From positions 62,001 through 126,000 of the forward strand of contig JABANP010000123.1 in assembly GCA_013115135.1 (NCBI GenBank): a DNA stretch of 64,000 nucleotides. The letters are read 5' to 3'. How positions within the stretch are numbered: the first letter of the stretch is position 1; each line of letters opens with the position of its first letter. Shown here piece by piece: positions 9,784-22,100 of this stretch. Both the position numbers and the translations under genes were made by a program. This DNA comes from Perkinsus olseni (Eukaryota > Perkinsozoa > Perkinsida > Perkinsidae). The notes below the pieces were generated by a model that saw nothing but the letters and a program-made list of their open reading frames with translations, was not told where the DNA came from and did not search any database.

Positions 9784-11317
9784 TGCGAGATGAACAAGGT
9801 ACTCACTAATCGAAACTGCAAGAGATGAATGAATTAGGAAGAACACCAAGACACAGTGAGTGCACGAGTGAAGTGGAACTGCGAATGATGATGATGAACA
9901 ACAGCGCTACTCGGCACTCTTGGGCGTTCCCCTTGAGCGCAGCTTAAGCTAGCGAAGCCGTGGCGGCTGGTCAGCCAGACAATCACGCTTCGATGCTCCT
10001 GAAAACTCCTCTGAATTCCTCGAGTGCTATCCTCTCGATCATCACGAAGAGGGTCCCCCACAACAAGTCGAACTACCACTGGCTGACTAGGAGGTGGACG
10101 GAGCTTGAAGCAGCCTGGCCTTTAGACACTAAGCGTTGACGAGCACGTTGTGTGATGGCGTCCCCGCTCGAAGTGATCAATGATAGAGCTCTACGACGGA
10201 TATTGTCCTCGTTCATCGAAGGCAAGTGTGACAATAATACACGTGCATTCACCACTGAAGAACCAACCCGATGAGTCTTTGGCTACGACCTTCCTTTGTT
10301 CCACATCACCAATGCTCAACTGAAGGAACCCACGACGAAAGCCTTCATTCCAAGCAGTAACTGTCGTTGAAGCACTCGCCATACTGCTTTCACAACCAGG
10401 CGACTTTGCTGGACCACGCTCACTTCATCGAGGCAAGGCTAAAAGAAACAGAGACATTCACATGTAGGAATGTGGCCCTAAATGGTTTGCCTAGATGCTC
10501 TTCGGTATATGGGGGCCCCATAATGGGGCTTGGCCATTGTGTCACGTGCTGTCTCCAAATGCAGCATGACTCTCCCGAGCACATCCGCGACGCGGATTCC
10601 GCGTACTCCTCGAGGTGTCGACAGACTCTTCGCGTCGAAGGTTCTGCGGACTCGGAAGCACCTAGCGCACAGAGTAAGAGAAAACACCATAACTGTGCTC
10701 CTGCCTGAGCTGCATCTACAACGGGAACATCAACATAGGAAAGAAGCGCTGCCGCAAGATGAATGGAAGCAAGTGATATAACAGTCAATGGGAAGAGCCA
10801 CCACTCAATTCACTGTCGTTGCTCACTAAGAGAATAGCTTGGAATAGCAATCAAGATTGTAATATTGAACTAAGTGAGTCGTACGATTTTGTTTTATAAC
10901 AATGTCCGTTGATCGGACAGAGACCGTTGAATTGAAATTCTATTGAACTCGACAGAAGGGAGAGGTAAGGGGAAGTAGATGGTTCACGGCGCAAGCTTTG
11001 GAGAAAATGGCTTCCACCACAATGTTGCTATGATGATGATAATAACTGCAATCTTGTAGTAAGACCAGCAAGATCAACAGCAGCAGACAACAAACGATAA
11101 CGCCTCTTTCTCTTCCTCTGCTGAACGAATCATCATTCTGATCTGACGATGACGACAACAATGGTAACTTCGCTACGAAGCAATAGTGTGATAAAAATAC
11201 AGGGGCAATCCAATATGGATCGGGAACGCGCACTACTCACTCGTCGTAGCACTCTGGCTTTCTTCTTCTCACACCACAACCATCGAAGATAATCATCATT
11301 TAGTCAATGGTACCGGC
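9784..11317. other. Spacer between the V-ATPase duplicates
   Basis: No supported gene. An open minus frame at 10420-10788 lacks an ATG and has no recognisable domain. The promoter of copy 1 presumably lies in 9784-10100. Confidence 0.5.
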
Positions 11318-11916
11318 TTACTGGGGAGCGAAGGAAGAGCAAAGACCGGCACCCTTCTCAGTGGCAGTGGAGGCAACGACGAGGCCAACAATGAGACCGT
11401 AAAGACCCAGAGCTTCGGCGAAGATAAGAATCAAGATCATACCGACGAAAAGCTTGGGCTGCTGGGCGTTGGCGCGGACACCAGAGTCACCGACGATACC
11501 GATGGCAAGACCGGCAGCGAGGGAAGAGAGACCGACAGTGAGACCGGCACCGAGATGGGCGTAGCCAGAGTACTGAGAGTAGGTGGCGGGAGTATCCATC
11601 TTACCGTTGATGATGACGGAAGTGATAAGACCGTAGATACCCAAGACACCAGCCATAACGACGGGAATGATGGATCGCATGACGAGATCGGGTCTCATGA
11701 CACCCATGGAGCAGATACCGACACCAGACTTAGCAGTACCTAATCATCAAAGGTAATAATAACAAGAAGATCTATCCAGGCGGTCGAACACGGATCATAG
11801 TACTCACCGTATGCGGCTCCGAGGTTGGCAAAGCTGATGGCAGCGGTGATACCCATGAAGCCGAAGAAGGCAGAGCTGGGCTCACAAGCGGCGAGAGCGG
11901 TCGAAGCAGCGAACAT
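11318..11916 (-). CDS. ATP6V0C: V-ATPase V0 proteolipid subunit c, copy 2
   Basis: Exons 11916-11808 and 11739-11318 with a 68-nt intron; both exons have exactly the same lengths as in copy 1 and the same encoded protein. Nucleotide differences in exon 2 are very few (for example near 11380 and 11546). The intron keeps only a shared 3' part (GATAGATCTTCTTG-like stretch and the acceptor), and its donor differs (GTGAGTA versus GTAAGTA). Upstream of the ATG the sequence reads CTTTTCAAG then CAATG, a plausible trans- or cis-splice acceptor immediately before the start codon; copy 1 differs there. Near identity in exons with divergent flanks suggests either recent duplication or gene conversion. 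Confidence 0.95.
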
Positions 11917-12523
11917 TGCTTGAAAAGTCGGGTAAGTTAAACTCACTAGTACAACTAAGAATTGACAATTCATCTTGCAATTCACTCAGAGTTACAGTCA
12001 GTGAGAATGAACAATGGCATTCCTCAACGAGGCCAGCGAGGATAACGACAAGCGCTCTCGATTAGATCCATTGGTCTAGCCAGATGAACGAGAGTAAAGA
12101 AGAGGAGGAAGTGATTAGATGAGAGGCGATGAACGATTGAACACCACCAACCTGCAAAGTGCTCAGCTTCCCGAAGCGCAGAAGCGGCTAAATAGGAAAT
12201 TGTAAGATTGCAAGATTTCAAGTTGCCTACTACGACGCTGATGTATTTTGCTGTACTCGTGTGGTTGGAGTTTTTCATTTCAAATATGGAGATCTCCGAT
12301 CAATTCTCCACGACGCAGTGATCGATATTGGTCCAGCGCGCCTCATCCTGACCTATTTTGTATCTTACACGCTCGACCTCAGGATTCCTCATCGTCCGCG
12401 CCGTGCTAGGGTAGGGCATTCCTCATGAACTCAACTCAACACCTCATGAACGTTCAACATCATCACACAGAGGCACAACCCCTTCACGTTCGCACGGAAC
12501 ATGCATTTCTGATACTCAAGCTG
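11917..12523. other. Intergenic
   Basis: No supported gene between the V-ATPase start and the kinase stop. Confidence 0.5.
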
Positions 12524-13948
12524 TCACACCATTAATGAGACTTCTTCTACGTAAACTGGCATGTGCACCTGCCAAGTGAAAGCGGGTCGGCACCGGCCCG
12601 TCTTCCTCTGGCTACTCTCTAGGTAGTCGTCCGATGCCTCTCCCCGTAGCCACTCATGCTCGAGAGCTTCACGAGCACTCAGTCGCTTGGTCGGTTGGGC
12701 GGTCTAACAAAGTCGGGGAGGTTGAGAACACGATGAGATTTTGGTGCCGACCAGAAGCTTTTTGGTGAGGTCCTTCGCGGAGGTGGTGGCCTCCTTCCAC
12801 TCTGGGTCCGTGAATGAGGGGTTGGCGTCCTGTATGGCCGCGTACAGCTCTTCTTCCTGACCAACAACAAGAACTCATCATGAGGCAAGGCTGTGCGCTC
12901 CTCTCACAGTATCCGCATCGAAGGGCTCTAGTCCACTGAGCAGCTCATACAACACACAGCCGACGCTCCACATGTCAGCCTGTGGGCCGTATCTAAAGGC
13001 AGGCTGCCGGCGACGATGGCGATATCGAAGATAGCTACTGAGCACGCTTCCTCGCAACCTCAGGGGCCATACACAGAGGTGTGCCGCAGAAGGGCTCGTG
13101 GATCTCGGTACAGTTCTGAGGAGGGAAATGATCATCCGTCATGAACGGGCGAGACGAACCTTCAACTTCATGCTGTCTCGTACTTCAAATCTCTTGCCTA
13201 GGACGTAACTGATAGAGCGTGGGATAGCGCCATCCAAGCAGGAAACGTCACCTCAGTCCGAAGTCTGCAATCTTCACTTCGGCCCTCTGTGACTTCTCCG
13301 ATAAAAGCAAATTTTCTAATTTGAGATCGCGATGGACGACTCCCATGCTGTGTATGTAGTGCACTCCGGCCAGGACCTAACTCGGCACGACATAAGGGGA
13401 GAATCTTCATGACAAGCTGGCACGTAAGGAAAAAGGTCATCACTACCTGTTTTATGGCGCGGGCGGCCAGTTGCTCAGAGAAGTGATCGGACTCAGCGAA
13501 GAGGTCGGCTATCTGACCAGGTGGAGCAGCAAAACCCCGGCAACCAGACGGCAGTGCCCCTACCTGCCCGCCTTGCATGTATTCCATCACCAGCCATATG
13601 CACTGATTCGTCTCGAAGAGCTCGTGCCTAGCAGTCGGGAAGGCTTCCGAGTAATGACGGTCCGCGAAAGGTTATAATTTGTAACTCACAAATTGACGAG
13701 GTTTTTATGCTTCATTTTCTTGAGGCAGTCGATCTCTATTCCCATCGACTCCTCATCATTCATCTTGTCGTTCTTCTCAACCACCTGAGAGCTTCCTTGC
13801 CCATACCGCCCGGCCAACACCGTCCTACCTTCAAAGCGAAAGTGCCGCCCTCTATCTTATTGTCAACTTTATACACCCGCCCGCTGGCCCCCTTGCCGAT
13901 CTCTTGCACGATTTTGTAATTCGACCTAGCAGATTCGCATTGAACCAT
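12524..13948 (-). CDS. CAMK/CDPK-like protein kinase, multi-exon
   Basis: Exons read in order on the minus strand give a complete kinase domain. [20 protein letters not shown] opens the N-lobe, with the glycine loop [11 protein letters not shown] and the ATP-binding Lys in FALK (13948-13825). EYMQGG is the hinge. [20 protein letters not shown] is the catalytic loop, KIADFGLR holds the Mg-binding Asp (13400-13255), and [13 protein letters not shown] is the activation-loop end. [20 protein letters not shown] is helix F, and [15 protein letters not shown] closes subdomain XI near 12690. Introns are about 50-55 nt, for example GTGAGAGG..GGTCAG after FDADT. The tail ends [10 protein letters not shown] at a TGA at 12524. 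No EF-hands are visible, so it resembles a CDPK kinase domain or a CAMK rather than a full CDPK. The exact exon near APE is uncertain. Confidence 0.8.
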
Positions 13949-13972
13949 TCACTTTAGAGTCGGTCGAAGAAA

Positions 13973-14372
13973 TCACTTAATAACTTTCTCCAACGCAGCG
14001 TGGTGGAGGTCAACTCCTCTACGCTCCAACTCTGCTATCAGTGCCGAGTCGGGCAGAGATCTCAGCAAGGCCCTGAGAGCATCGCGATCTCGTTCGATCA
14101 GCGTACGGAGGTGACGTACTCGGCTTGGTTAGCCCCGGTAGTTCCTTGAGCAGCAGGGGACTGTGACGGGTAGTACCTGGATAGTAGACGAGGGTCATTC
14201 CCTCCGAAACTCCATCGAGCATGAGTGTTCGATAGTATTCTACTGCCAAGAGCACTCACGCTTGAGCGGGTGGCGCTGGGCCCAGGCCGTAGCCGACGGC
14301 ACCAGGTTTGACGCCGTAGGGCGTGGCAACCTGTGGAGAGGGGTTGTGGTGATGTCCAAAGATATGGTGCAT
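13973..14372 (-). CDS. Small unknown protein, two exons
   Basis: ATG at 14372 gives MHHIFGHHHNPSPQVATPYG, followed by a Gly/Pro-rich stretch ending PAPPAQA. A GTGAGTGC..CTAACCAAG intron (with a branch-like CTAAC) joins it to RVRHLRTLIERDRDALRAL, then LLRSLPDSALIAELERRG and a final VDLHHAALEKVIK, stop at 13973. The C-terminal half is a charged helix. The total is about 86 residues, family not recognised. It lies only 24 bp upstream of the kinase start codon on the same strand, an arrangement expected if each mRNA receives its own 5' end by trans-splicing, as in perkinsids and dinoflagellates. Confidence 0.6.
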
Positions 14373-14429
14373 GGATTAACAAGGAACTGTAGAGGGGGTG
14401 ACCATGGGACGAGCTCCATGCTATCATTC

Positions 14430-14501
14430 GGCCCTGTGGCGCAACGGTAGCGCATCTGACTCCAGATCAGAAGGTTGTCCGTTCGAATCGGGCCGGGGTC
14501 A
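14430..14501 (+). tRNA. tRNA-Trp (CCA)
   Basis: Full cloverleaf: acceptor GGCCCTG/CGGGGTC with two G-U pairs, D-arm GCGC..GCGC, anticodon stem TCTGA/TCAGA with loop CTCCAGA (anticodon CCA), T-arm GTCCG TTCGAAT CGGGC, discriminator A at 14501. A T-run follows (ATTTTTC), consistent with Pol III termination. No intron. Confidence 0.95.
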
Positions 14502-14678
14502 TTTTTCAGTCCTCAACATCCGACCTCCCCATCAACACTAACCATCGCCCTTGGCGACGCCAATCGAGATTCTAAGCCCATCACATCCCTCCGTGAATAG
14601 CACGTCCAGTGCCACAACTTCCCGTATGACCAACGCAACCAATCCCCTCCATCATCGAGACGCCCTATGCATCCGCAC

Positions 14679-15758
14679 TCAGATAACGTTAGCGTCCTTT
14701 GCCATATTAAACCCTCCTCGTCTATTCATGTACCTACTCCCACCCGATACTGCACGATAACAAATTCAAACCCATCTATTACTGTCGATATGGTCTGTCG
14801 TAATTTGTTATCTTCTTCCCACCAGGATGGGAGTACTTGGAATTCTCTCTCCCCTGAAGCATTCCACGTAATGACAATCTCGCTCCGAGCCAACCCTACC
14901 TTGGTTGTGTTGAAGCCCTTGAAGCCCATGACCCGCATGAGCTCATTCATGTCGCTTTGCCGAGGGGCAACCTATCATCAGTAGAGGCCACGATAACGAC
15001 AATGTGTGTGAGCCACTGCTAAATCAAGTGGTCAACCAAGCCATAGACGATCACCAAGTGATCAGGTTCGATCACTGCTGGGTCGATATACCCGAAGTTC
15101 AATGATACGTTGAAGCCAAACGAATGTACATCCGAGTAGCACCTCAAACTCCTCATCTGCTCTATCATCCTTCTCCTGCTGCTGGTCGTTCGATCGTTCA
15201 GACTCACTGTAGTCTTCATCGTCCCTCTCCCGCTTCCCGCGCTCCTTTTCCTTCTTGCGAGCTCCCCCTATCGGATGCTGCCGGTCGAGCTCCGCAAATT
15301 CGCGGAGTTCCGCGAAATCCTCCTCATCGTAGTCATCTCGTCCACGACGGATATCCTAACCCAACCATCACATTTTCAGGGAGCCCACTGGGCTGAGCCC
15401 AGGCCGATTCTAACGCGGTGTATCACAATCCTTACAGGTAAGGTTGAAGTCCACTGCCCCGAAATTCGCATTAATTGGTGCATAGGAAAATCCTTCGCTG
15501 TGCGCACATTCAAAAGATTCCTCCACGATAAATCCCCACGTTATTATTACCATTCTTGACCCCGACCTGGATCTAGACCTCGACGACGAGTAGGACCTCG
15601 ACCGAGACCGGGAGGACCCTGATCGAACGCGCGCCAATCCCCAGCGGATCACCCTCGCCCGTTCCAGCATTACGTCGATCATAGCTCCTGCCACGGGATC
15701 GCTTATTCGCTGCAGGGGAGACCGAACGGTGCGCCGCCGAGGACCTCTTCCTGCCCAT
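14679..15758 (-). CDS. SNRNP27: U4/U6.U5 tri-snRNP 27 kDa-type splicing protein
   Basis: The N-terminus MGRKRSSAAHRSVSPAANKR is followed by an RS-rich tract (RSRSRSYSSSRSRSRSGS, 15650-15550), then an acidic, Lys-rich linker (DDYDEEDFAELREFAELD; KKEKERGKRERDDEDYSESE). The conserved C-terminal domain reads MNELMRVMGFKGFNTTK (14958-14907), spliced to GRENSKYSHPGGKKITNYDR and PYRQYMNRRGGFN, ending MAKDANVI and a TGA at 14679. The MxxMGFxxFxxTKG and YRQYMNRxGGFN motifs are diagnostic of the SNRNP27 family, which helps activate the spliceosome. Introns of about 45-50 nt are required. One intron near 15480-15510 carries TTCGCTGTGCGCA, a motif repeated in ATG2 introns. Confidence 0.88.
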
Positions 15759-15852
15759 GCAAAAGACAAATAATAATAATAACTGCCAACGACGACAACG
15801 ATGGCTAGTGTCCAACGGCACCATCAGAGTGAGAGAAAATTCTCACCAGCAT

Positions 15853-16179
15853 TCAAGGAAGCATGGGTGCTGCCAAAAGCGAGAGATTCGGATAAGCTCG
15901 ATGATAGTCGCCTTGTCTCGTACTTGAGGCACGGCGTCGAGCAACCTTGAGCATCTTGTCAATCTTGCAATTCCTCAACGCACCTTTCTGGGGACTGTGA
16001 ATAGGGACGATGAGTACTTCTGAGTACGTTGCCTGTGAGGGCTCCTCACGCATAACGGTGATGTTGCTTCCTAGAGAAGGGCACTCTACGTGCTTCGCAG
16101 CTTGGAATATCTTTTTTTCTGCTGTGGTCGAGGTCGACCTCACCAGCGCAAGATACTCCTTGATAGTTGCCTTTGACAT
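15853..16179 (-). CDS. Unknown small protein, divergent from ATG2
   Basis: An uninterrupted frame from ATG at 16179 encodes 108 residues starting MSKATIKEYLALVRS and ending LSLLAAPMLP. It is basic in the C-terminal third (KMLKVARRRAS). I considered SRP14 because of a faintly similar C-terminal DYHRAYPNL, but there is not enough to name it. Its ATG is 14 bp from the ATG of ATG2 on the other strand, so the two 5' ends share one tiny promoter region or overlap. Confidence 0.45.
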   Translation of the reverse strand: MSKATIKEYLALVRSTSTTAEKKIFQAAKHVECPSLGSNITVMREEPSQATYSEVLIVPIHSPQKGALRNCKIDKMLKVARRRASSTRQGDYHRAYPNLSLLAAPMLP

Positions 16180-16193
16180 TTTGTATTTTTGAT

Positions 16194-19100
16194 ATGAACT
16201 ACGCCAAGTCTGCATTATCTTACTTCACACTGAAGAGATGTTACAAGTGAGCCAATTTGTCTTGTACTAGGGTCGACCTTGGATACCATTCAGGTATCTT
16301 TTGAAGAGGTTATTCGGGAGCTTCATAGTGCATGAAGATATCAACCTCGATCAATTGGACGTGGATCTGTATAAAGGACAAGTCAAGCTTGAAAACATAC
16401 ACATCCAGGCGGAGAAAATAAATAGCGTACTACAGGGAGTATCTTAGGTCGAAGCATGCTTTTCATAGTTCGGGGTTGAAAAAATCGTGAAATTATTGGT
16501 ATCATTCTCTACAGATCCTATCCTCCCTCAACGTACCTCTCGTAATGGTGAAGGGAACAATTAATCGGGTAGGCGGAGCGAAGCAGTGACACTGACGATG
16601 GAATGCGTCTTTTACTCGTGATGCAGATCCATCTGTCTGTGCCGTGGAAGCATGTATTCTCCCAAAGATGCAAGGTCTACTTCGAAGGAGTCGATCTGCA
16701 TTTCGCAATGCGGAATGAGGTCGCAATGGATCGCTCAGGTGGTGAGTGCGCTTTAGCCCAGTAGTAGTCGGACGATGGTCGTTTTCGGGGAGATCAAAAT
16801 AATACTTAAATCGAAGGAGACTTGCGGGCGGTCCCTTGCGTGCAGTGAGTATTTTACTATCTAAGATTGACGCCTTCGCTGTGCGAGCTCCGCCACTTCG
16901 TCACGGAGGCATAGTAATGTATAACTCTATGGAAATAAAAGCGATATGCACACCTACGGGGATTTGTCAAAAGCTTTAACTGTTATATTTCTGTGAACTC
17001 CCTTATTCATACGCACCACCAGGGAAGGGAGGAGGAATTCTGGAAGAGGGTTTCCTAGATCCATGAGAGGTCATCAGGGATTATATTCTCAGCTTCGCCC
17101 TTGGCTTGACTAGGGCCGAGAAACTTTAGTAACGGTATCACTTCGTGGTACTTCGTGTAGTAATTTATTGCAAGGACTGTCGCGGGGTTCGAACCCGCGC
17201 CCTATTGCCCTGGGTTATCGGTAAACTACTGAATTTGCAACCTGAGTGCTATTGAAAAGATCAATCAAAATGCCTCAGGCCTCAGTCAGGGAGAGATGGA
17301 TGGTCCTGTGAGACCAGGCGGACCTGATGGGCATGCTACTAGATCGTACATGGAGGCAGTGGAGGAGAGCCACGTAGGGTTCATTGGGGGGGACTGTATA
17401 TTGGTCATCTCCATTACTGAGTTGGCTGTATCATGACGGTAGTATTATACTTGTAGAATGTGCAGCACGTAGGAATGACGCGACTATGTCAAGCGGCGGC
17501 GGTCGAGCATCGGCCGAGCGATTCAAGCAGTGACCAACGGAGGGCGTTGGTCGTGGTGAGGTTTATCACTCTGGATCGTTTGTGCACCGCGTGGCCCACG
17601 CGGCGTGGGCGAGTAGCCTCATCTCTGCATGCGGGAGCATCGGAGAAATAGAGCGCAGGGGCCCGAGTAAAGACAGCGGCGGAAGATGGATCTCGATGGC
17701 GATTTCCTCCACCTTGGCCGGGCGAAGCTCTTGGCCCGCACTATCCCCACTAGGGCGGGGCTAAGTGGAAGGGCTTGCCGTGAGTTTCTGTAGAGGCCCC
17801 ATCGGATGCGGGTTGCTGCTGCTGCAGCTGATGATGATGAAAGAAGGAAAAACCCGAACTCCTCAGTTTGTGGAGATATCCAGACAATCCGAAAGTTTTC
17901 CGATGCTTCGATGTACCGCAACTTGAAGGATACGTACGAATGCTTAGTGATAGAGTGGGCAATGAGAATAGGCCTCAACTCAGCCTAGCACTAGCGTTGT
18001 GGCAGCTCGAGTATGAGGATATACCATTCAAGCAGGATCGTTTTAGGACGGGGGCTAGTCCATGTGCGTCAGGTGCCGGATGGAGTAGAGGCGCTCACGA
18101 GGTTGGTGCAACACATTCTGGTTAACTTGGAAGTGTGCCTGGCCGATGCTACCGTAACGCTGCATCCTGGGGGATGGGACCCCTCGGTCAGCACAGGTCA
18201 ACCTAAGATATGGGCGACTATGAAGGAGGTATCTTGAAGTCGACTCATGTGCTTTGTGGAGATGAAGATATTCATTCAGTTACTCATTTATTCGGATACC
18301 GAGACCCACCGTCTCCCTGATGCCAGTCCGAAACCGGCCGAATCGGAGGAGTTTTCGGAGGAGCTACCGGCCTCGCCGATCGATTCCAAAGGTGAATCTT
18401 CATTCTTCAGAATCTCTTGGTGGAGTAAGATTTTCGGATAGGTATGAGTTTGCTGTCTGTGGAGGTTTTCGTGGCGCGTGACGATGACACATCGAGACTA
18501 CTGCATACCGGAGGGAAGCCTATCCGCCTAGGGTTGCGACGGGTGGTCGAAAATTTATCTGAAGGAAGGCGGAGCGATGGGGATGACGAGGACCAAACGG
18601 CTACATTGGAGATTGAGGCTGAGGTATACAATCGTTATCGATCAGTCGGGCGAGCGCTTTTTGCGTTAACGTTAGGTGGAGGTCATCTACGCCGACCTCG
18701 ACCATCCGTCGTGTGAAAGCATGTTGGAGGTTTTTTATGGCACCATAAATTGTGAGGAAAAATTCGAGGAGGATGAGACGGAGCAGAACCATATGTTTTA
18801 TAGTGTGGGTTAAAATGCCGTCGGTGGGGATCGATCCGGGGACCTCTTGGAATAGGTTATGGAGTCTACGCCGCCCCCTCCTCGATCTTTATCGGCTGCG
18901 GAAAGAGCTAAGATGTTCTGGTGAGTCGATGTTCCGATCTAGTCGATCTGAAAACTTCGGTGCGAGAAAAATATCGCACCCAGGGATCGAACCGGGGGTG
19001 TCGGACCTACGTTTCTAGACACTAGGAATGCCCTATAAGTGGCGTCTCGCCATACGCGATGGACCATTCTCCGCCTGGTGATTGACGCCATTGTTATAAT

Positions 19101-22100
19101 CTCAGAATTTGCCGGTGAATAATGTCGTTACGGGGATTTGAACCCGGGACCCTCAGGTTTGAAATGTACCGGCTCTTCGATCTCGACTCGAAATTGGAGG
19201 CTCTCTGCAATAGTGAGGAAGAAGCGGATATGCATGTACCAAGCGACGAGTTCGGCTTCCGGGACGATGAACCGATACAGGGTAAGTATTCGGGCGAAAT
19301 TTGGTATCAAGGGTTGTAATTTCGTGGCGAGTGAAGGAATTCTCTGCTGTTCCACCAGCATTGGCACACACTCTCAAAAATTTTTCGGAATTTCCCCTGT
19401 TGAGCTTCGTGGAACGCGCCGAAAGATTCCGTGATGGAGGTGATAGTGGCGGAAGATTCTTGGTAGGTCGGGGTCATTCCATGGACCCGGGAATCGATAT
19501 TAGTATCGTTACTCCTGTGTTTGGCGATGCCTCTTGCATCGTACTCCCATTATCGATCGAGCGATCGATTTTAGTACTATGTATTTAAATGTATTTCGTT
19601 TACTTGGGTGGCATAATTTGTTGTTGTTAATGCGAGCTGGCGTGACGGGACTCGGTCCTTGCGGATATGTAGGGTTGCTTACTTGTTCGTATCTTAGGTT
19701 GACGATGGGTGGATACAAATAAAGTCACTGTGTATGCTTTCAGATTTAGCAGCCTTCGCTCCGCCTGGTGAGGAGTTCTGGTTCGACCAAGTCATCTTCC
19801 GCTTTGACGTTGGAGGCTTCCGTATCGGAGCTGACTTCTGGTTGACGACAGAACAACCCGAGGCGATCCTCCTCGGTGAGATCCCCTACTGGGGGCGAGC
19901 GAGATTATCTGTCGTCGTAGGTACTCTTACGTCCCTGAGTATTGAGTACTCCTGGTCACCCTCGGGCGGCGAAGAAGACGTGAACCAGGCGGAGTCGATG
20001 AGCAGCTTCCGTTTAAGTCTAGCTGGCTGGAGTGTGGGTATCGCACCGATGGACTGCAAGGTGGGCTGCCCCGAGTGTTCGATTAGAGGAAACCAGTCGA
20101 CGTCTGCTCGGTGATCGCACGCCCCTGCATGCTTTCCGTTCATGTGTCAGTCCCAAAGCTCGGCCTCGTCGCCCTTGGGGAGAGAGTCTTCGTTTTACTC
20201 CTCTCAGTACGATGGAAGTGCAGTCACTAAGGTAGACCCCTTGTTCGAGTGCCACCTGACGGCCCACTGCTGCTGCTGGTCTACCGAGATTGTTGTTAGC
20301 TGAGTTACTCGTTTTGAGCAGCATTTAGCGGCAGAGTGTCCCGGCCTGAGGCTCGAATCTTCGCTGTGCGCAGGATTCCTCCCCAACGAGCTCGCCGCAT
20401 TCGTCTCCAGCGAGTGTCGGCGTTCAACCGGCCTCGGCAGCAGCAGCAGGCCTTGAGGAAGTATTCTTCGATCGCCGGGGGGTTCATCGGTTGGTGGAGG
20501 AGCATTGTCGACTCCTACAATACACCGGTAGGAAAGGGTGGAGTGTTGAGGAGCACTGGAAGAATAATGATGCTGTGAGGTTGTGATGAAACGAAAAATT
20601 TAGGACTGGCTAGTAAAAGGGCGCGCCCGGATTTGAACCGAGGACCTGCTGATCTGCAGTCAGCCGCTCTACCACTGAGCTACACACCCTTGCTAGATTT
20701 TGCCGCCTCACTGCGGAGGCGCTCTATTTCTGCGTATGTACCCGGTTAGGAGGTGGCTCGTCGAGTGACTTCATCATCGGTCTTAATTCGCATCTTAGCT
20801 CTAGCCCACCCACCACCAGCATACCTTCTTTCGTCTTTAGAGGACAAGTCAGCAGCTGCGAGGGGGTGGACGAGGGTCGTCTGGTGTGATCACGACGCAG
20901 TGTCTATCACAGCAGGGCAGGTGGGGACCAGTCCATTTGCCACCCTCACTCGATGGCGTCCTCTCAGGGCCCTCCGCAGAGCGCATTAGGAGACATAGAA
21001 ATTAGCCTGGACCTGGACGTGGTCTGCAAAATGATGAACTTGAAGTTGCCAACACTTCCGACGTCTGCGGAAGGCAGCGGGTTCTGGGAGGACCAGCCGG
21101 CGGTGCGCCCGGCCACTGTGGTGGGCTACTGATGTGATGTCGCGCGCCGCGAAATTCGGTCGTGTTGCCGGGCTTAGGACATCCCTGCCTTCCGAGCGAA
21201 GAGCGTATCAGTGAACCTGTGGTTGAAAGATCCGTCGGAAGAGGAATCTTTGTCACATTCGCGCACAGCGAAGGTTTTCCTGACTGACCTTGTCGTGCAG
21301 CGCAACACGTGCCGGATTGGAAGACTTGCCGTTTCGGATTGTGAAGGTGGGATGGCGGGTAATTTCGTGGCGCAGTGACGGTCGTTGGCCGACACTTCCT
21401 TGAGCAGGTGACGATCGTACGATACTGTTGGAGACACAAAGCGGGCCTTCTGGCGAGGCTGCAGCGTCGCTGAGTTTATGGCGAGTGCAATCCGACATGC
21501 AGCGTGATGGTGAGGAGGGGTTAGCAAGCTCTAGCCCTGTGGAACTCTTTCGAACAGTCCCTGTATTAGTGCCTGCATCACCGTTGGCAGGGTCATGGGC
21601 TCTCACGTTTGGGCCCAGTCATGCGTTAACTGGTGCCCATATTACCCGGGGAATTGTCCACTCTCTCTCAGACCGCCGATCGCCCCTATCCAGTAGTAGG
21701 GACAGACTCGAGTTGCAACTCATCTTACCAAGCCTGACTTCTCCATCCGCGTGGCACCCCAAGCAAATCGGCAGCTTCACGAGATGTCTCCTCGATTTTG
21801 CCGACGCCATACCCGACCTCCCTCCAGCCTCTGCCGATGCCGAAGCCTCCCCGGGGGTCGGCCTGTCGGTGTACATTGACCGTTTGTCTATGGCGTTGGT
21901 GATGGGCGGCGACGAGGCGGACGTGGACCTGTCCTTCCGTATGTGTGCCCTCCGCGTGACCCCAGTGGGCTTGGGGAGGCATTGCACGGTCGAGGCCGGC
22001 GAGGTGTATCTGGGCTCGGTTCTGCGACCTTGGGTGCTGCGAGATCTCGACGCGGCTAGCAAGTACGGCGGCTAGTGGGAGGGCGGCGGTGAAGTGATGA

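Noticed and set aside
10420..10788. 122-codon minus ORF with a hydrophobic start
   Set aside because: No ATG near the start and no homologue or repeat structure seen.
17170..17250. Complete tRNA gene on the minus strand near 17.2 kb
   Set aside because: The T-arm is perfect, but no acceptor or anticodon stem pairs in the expected positions.
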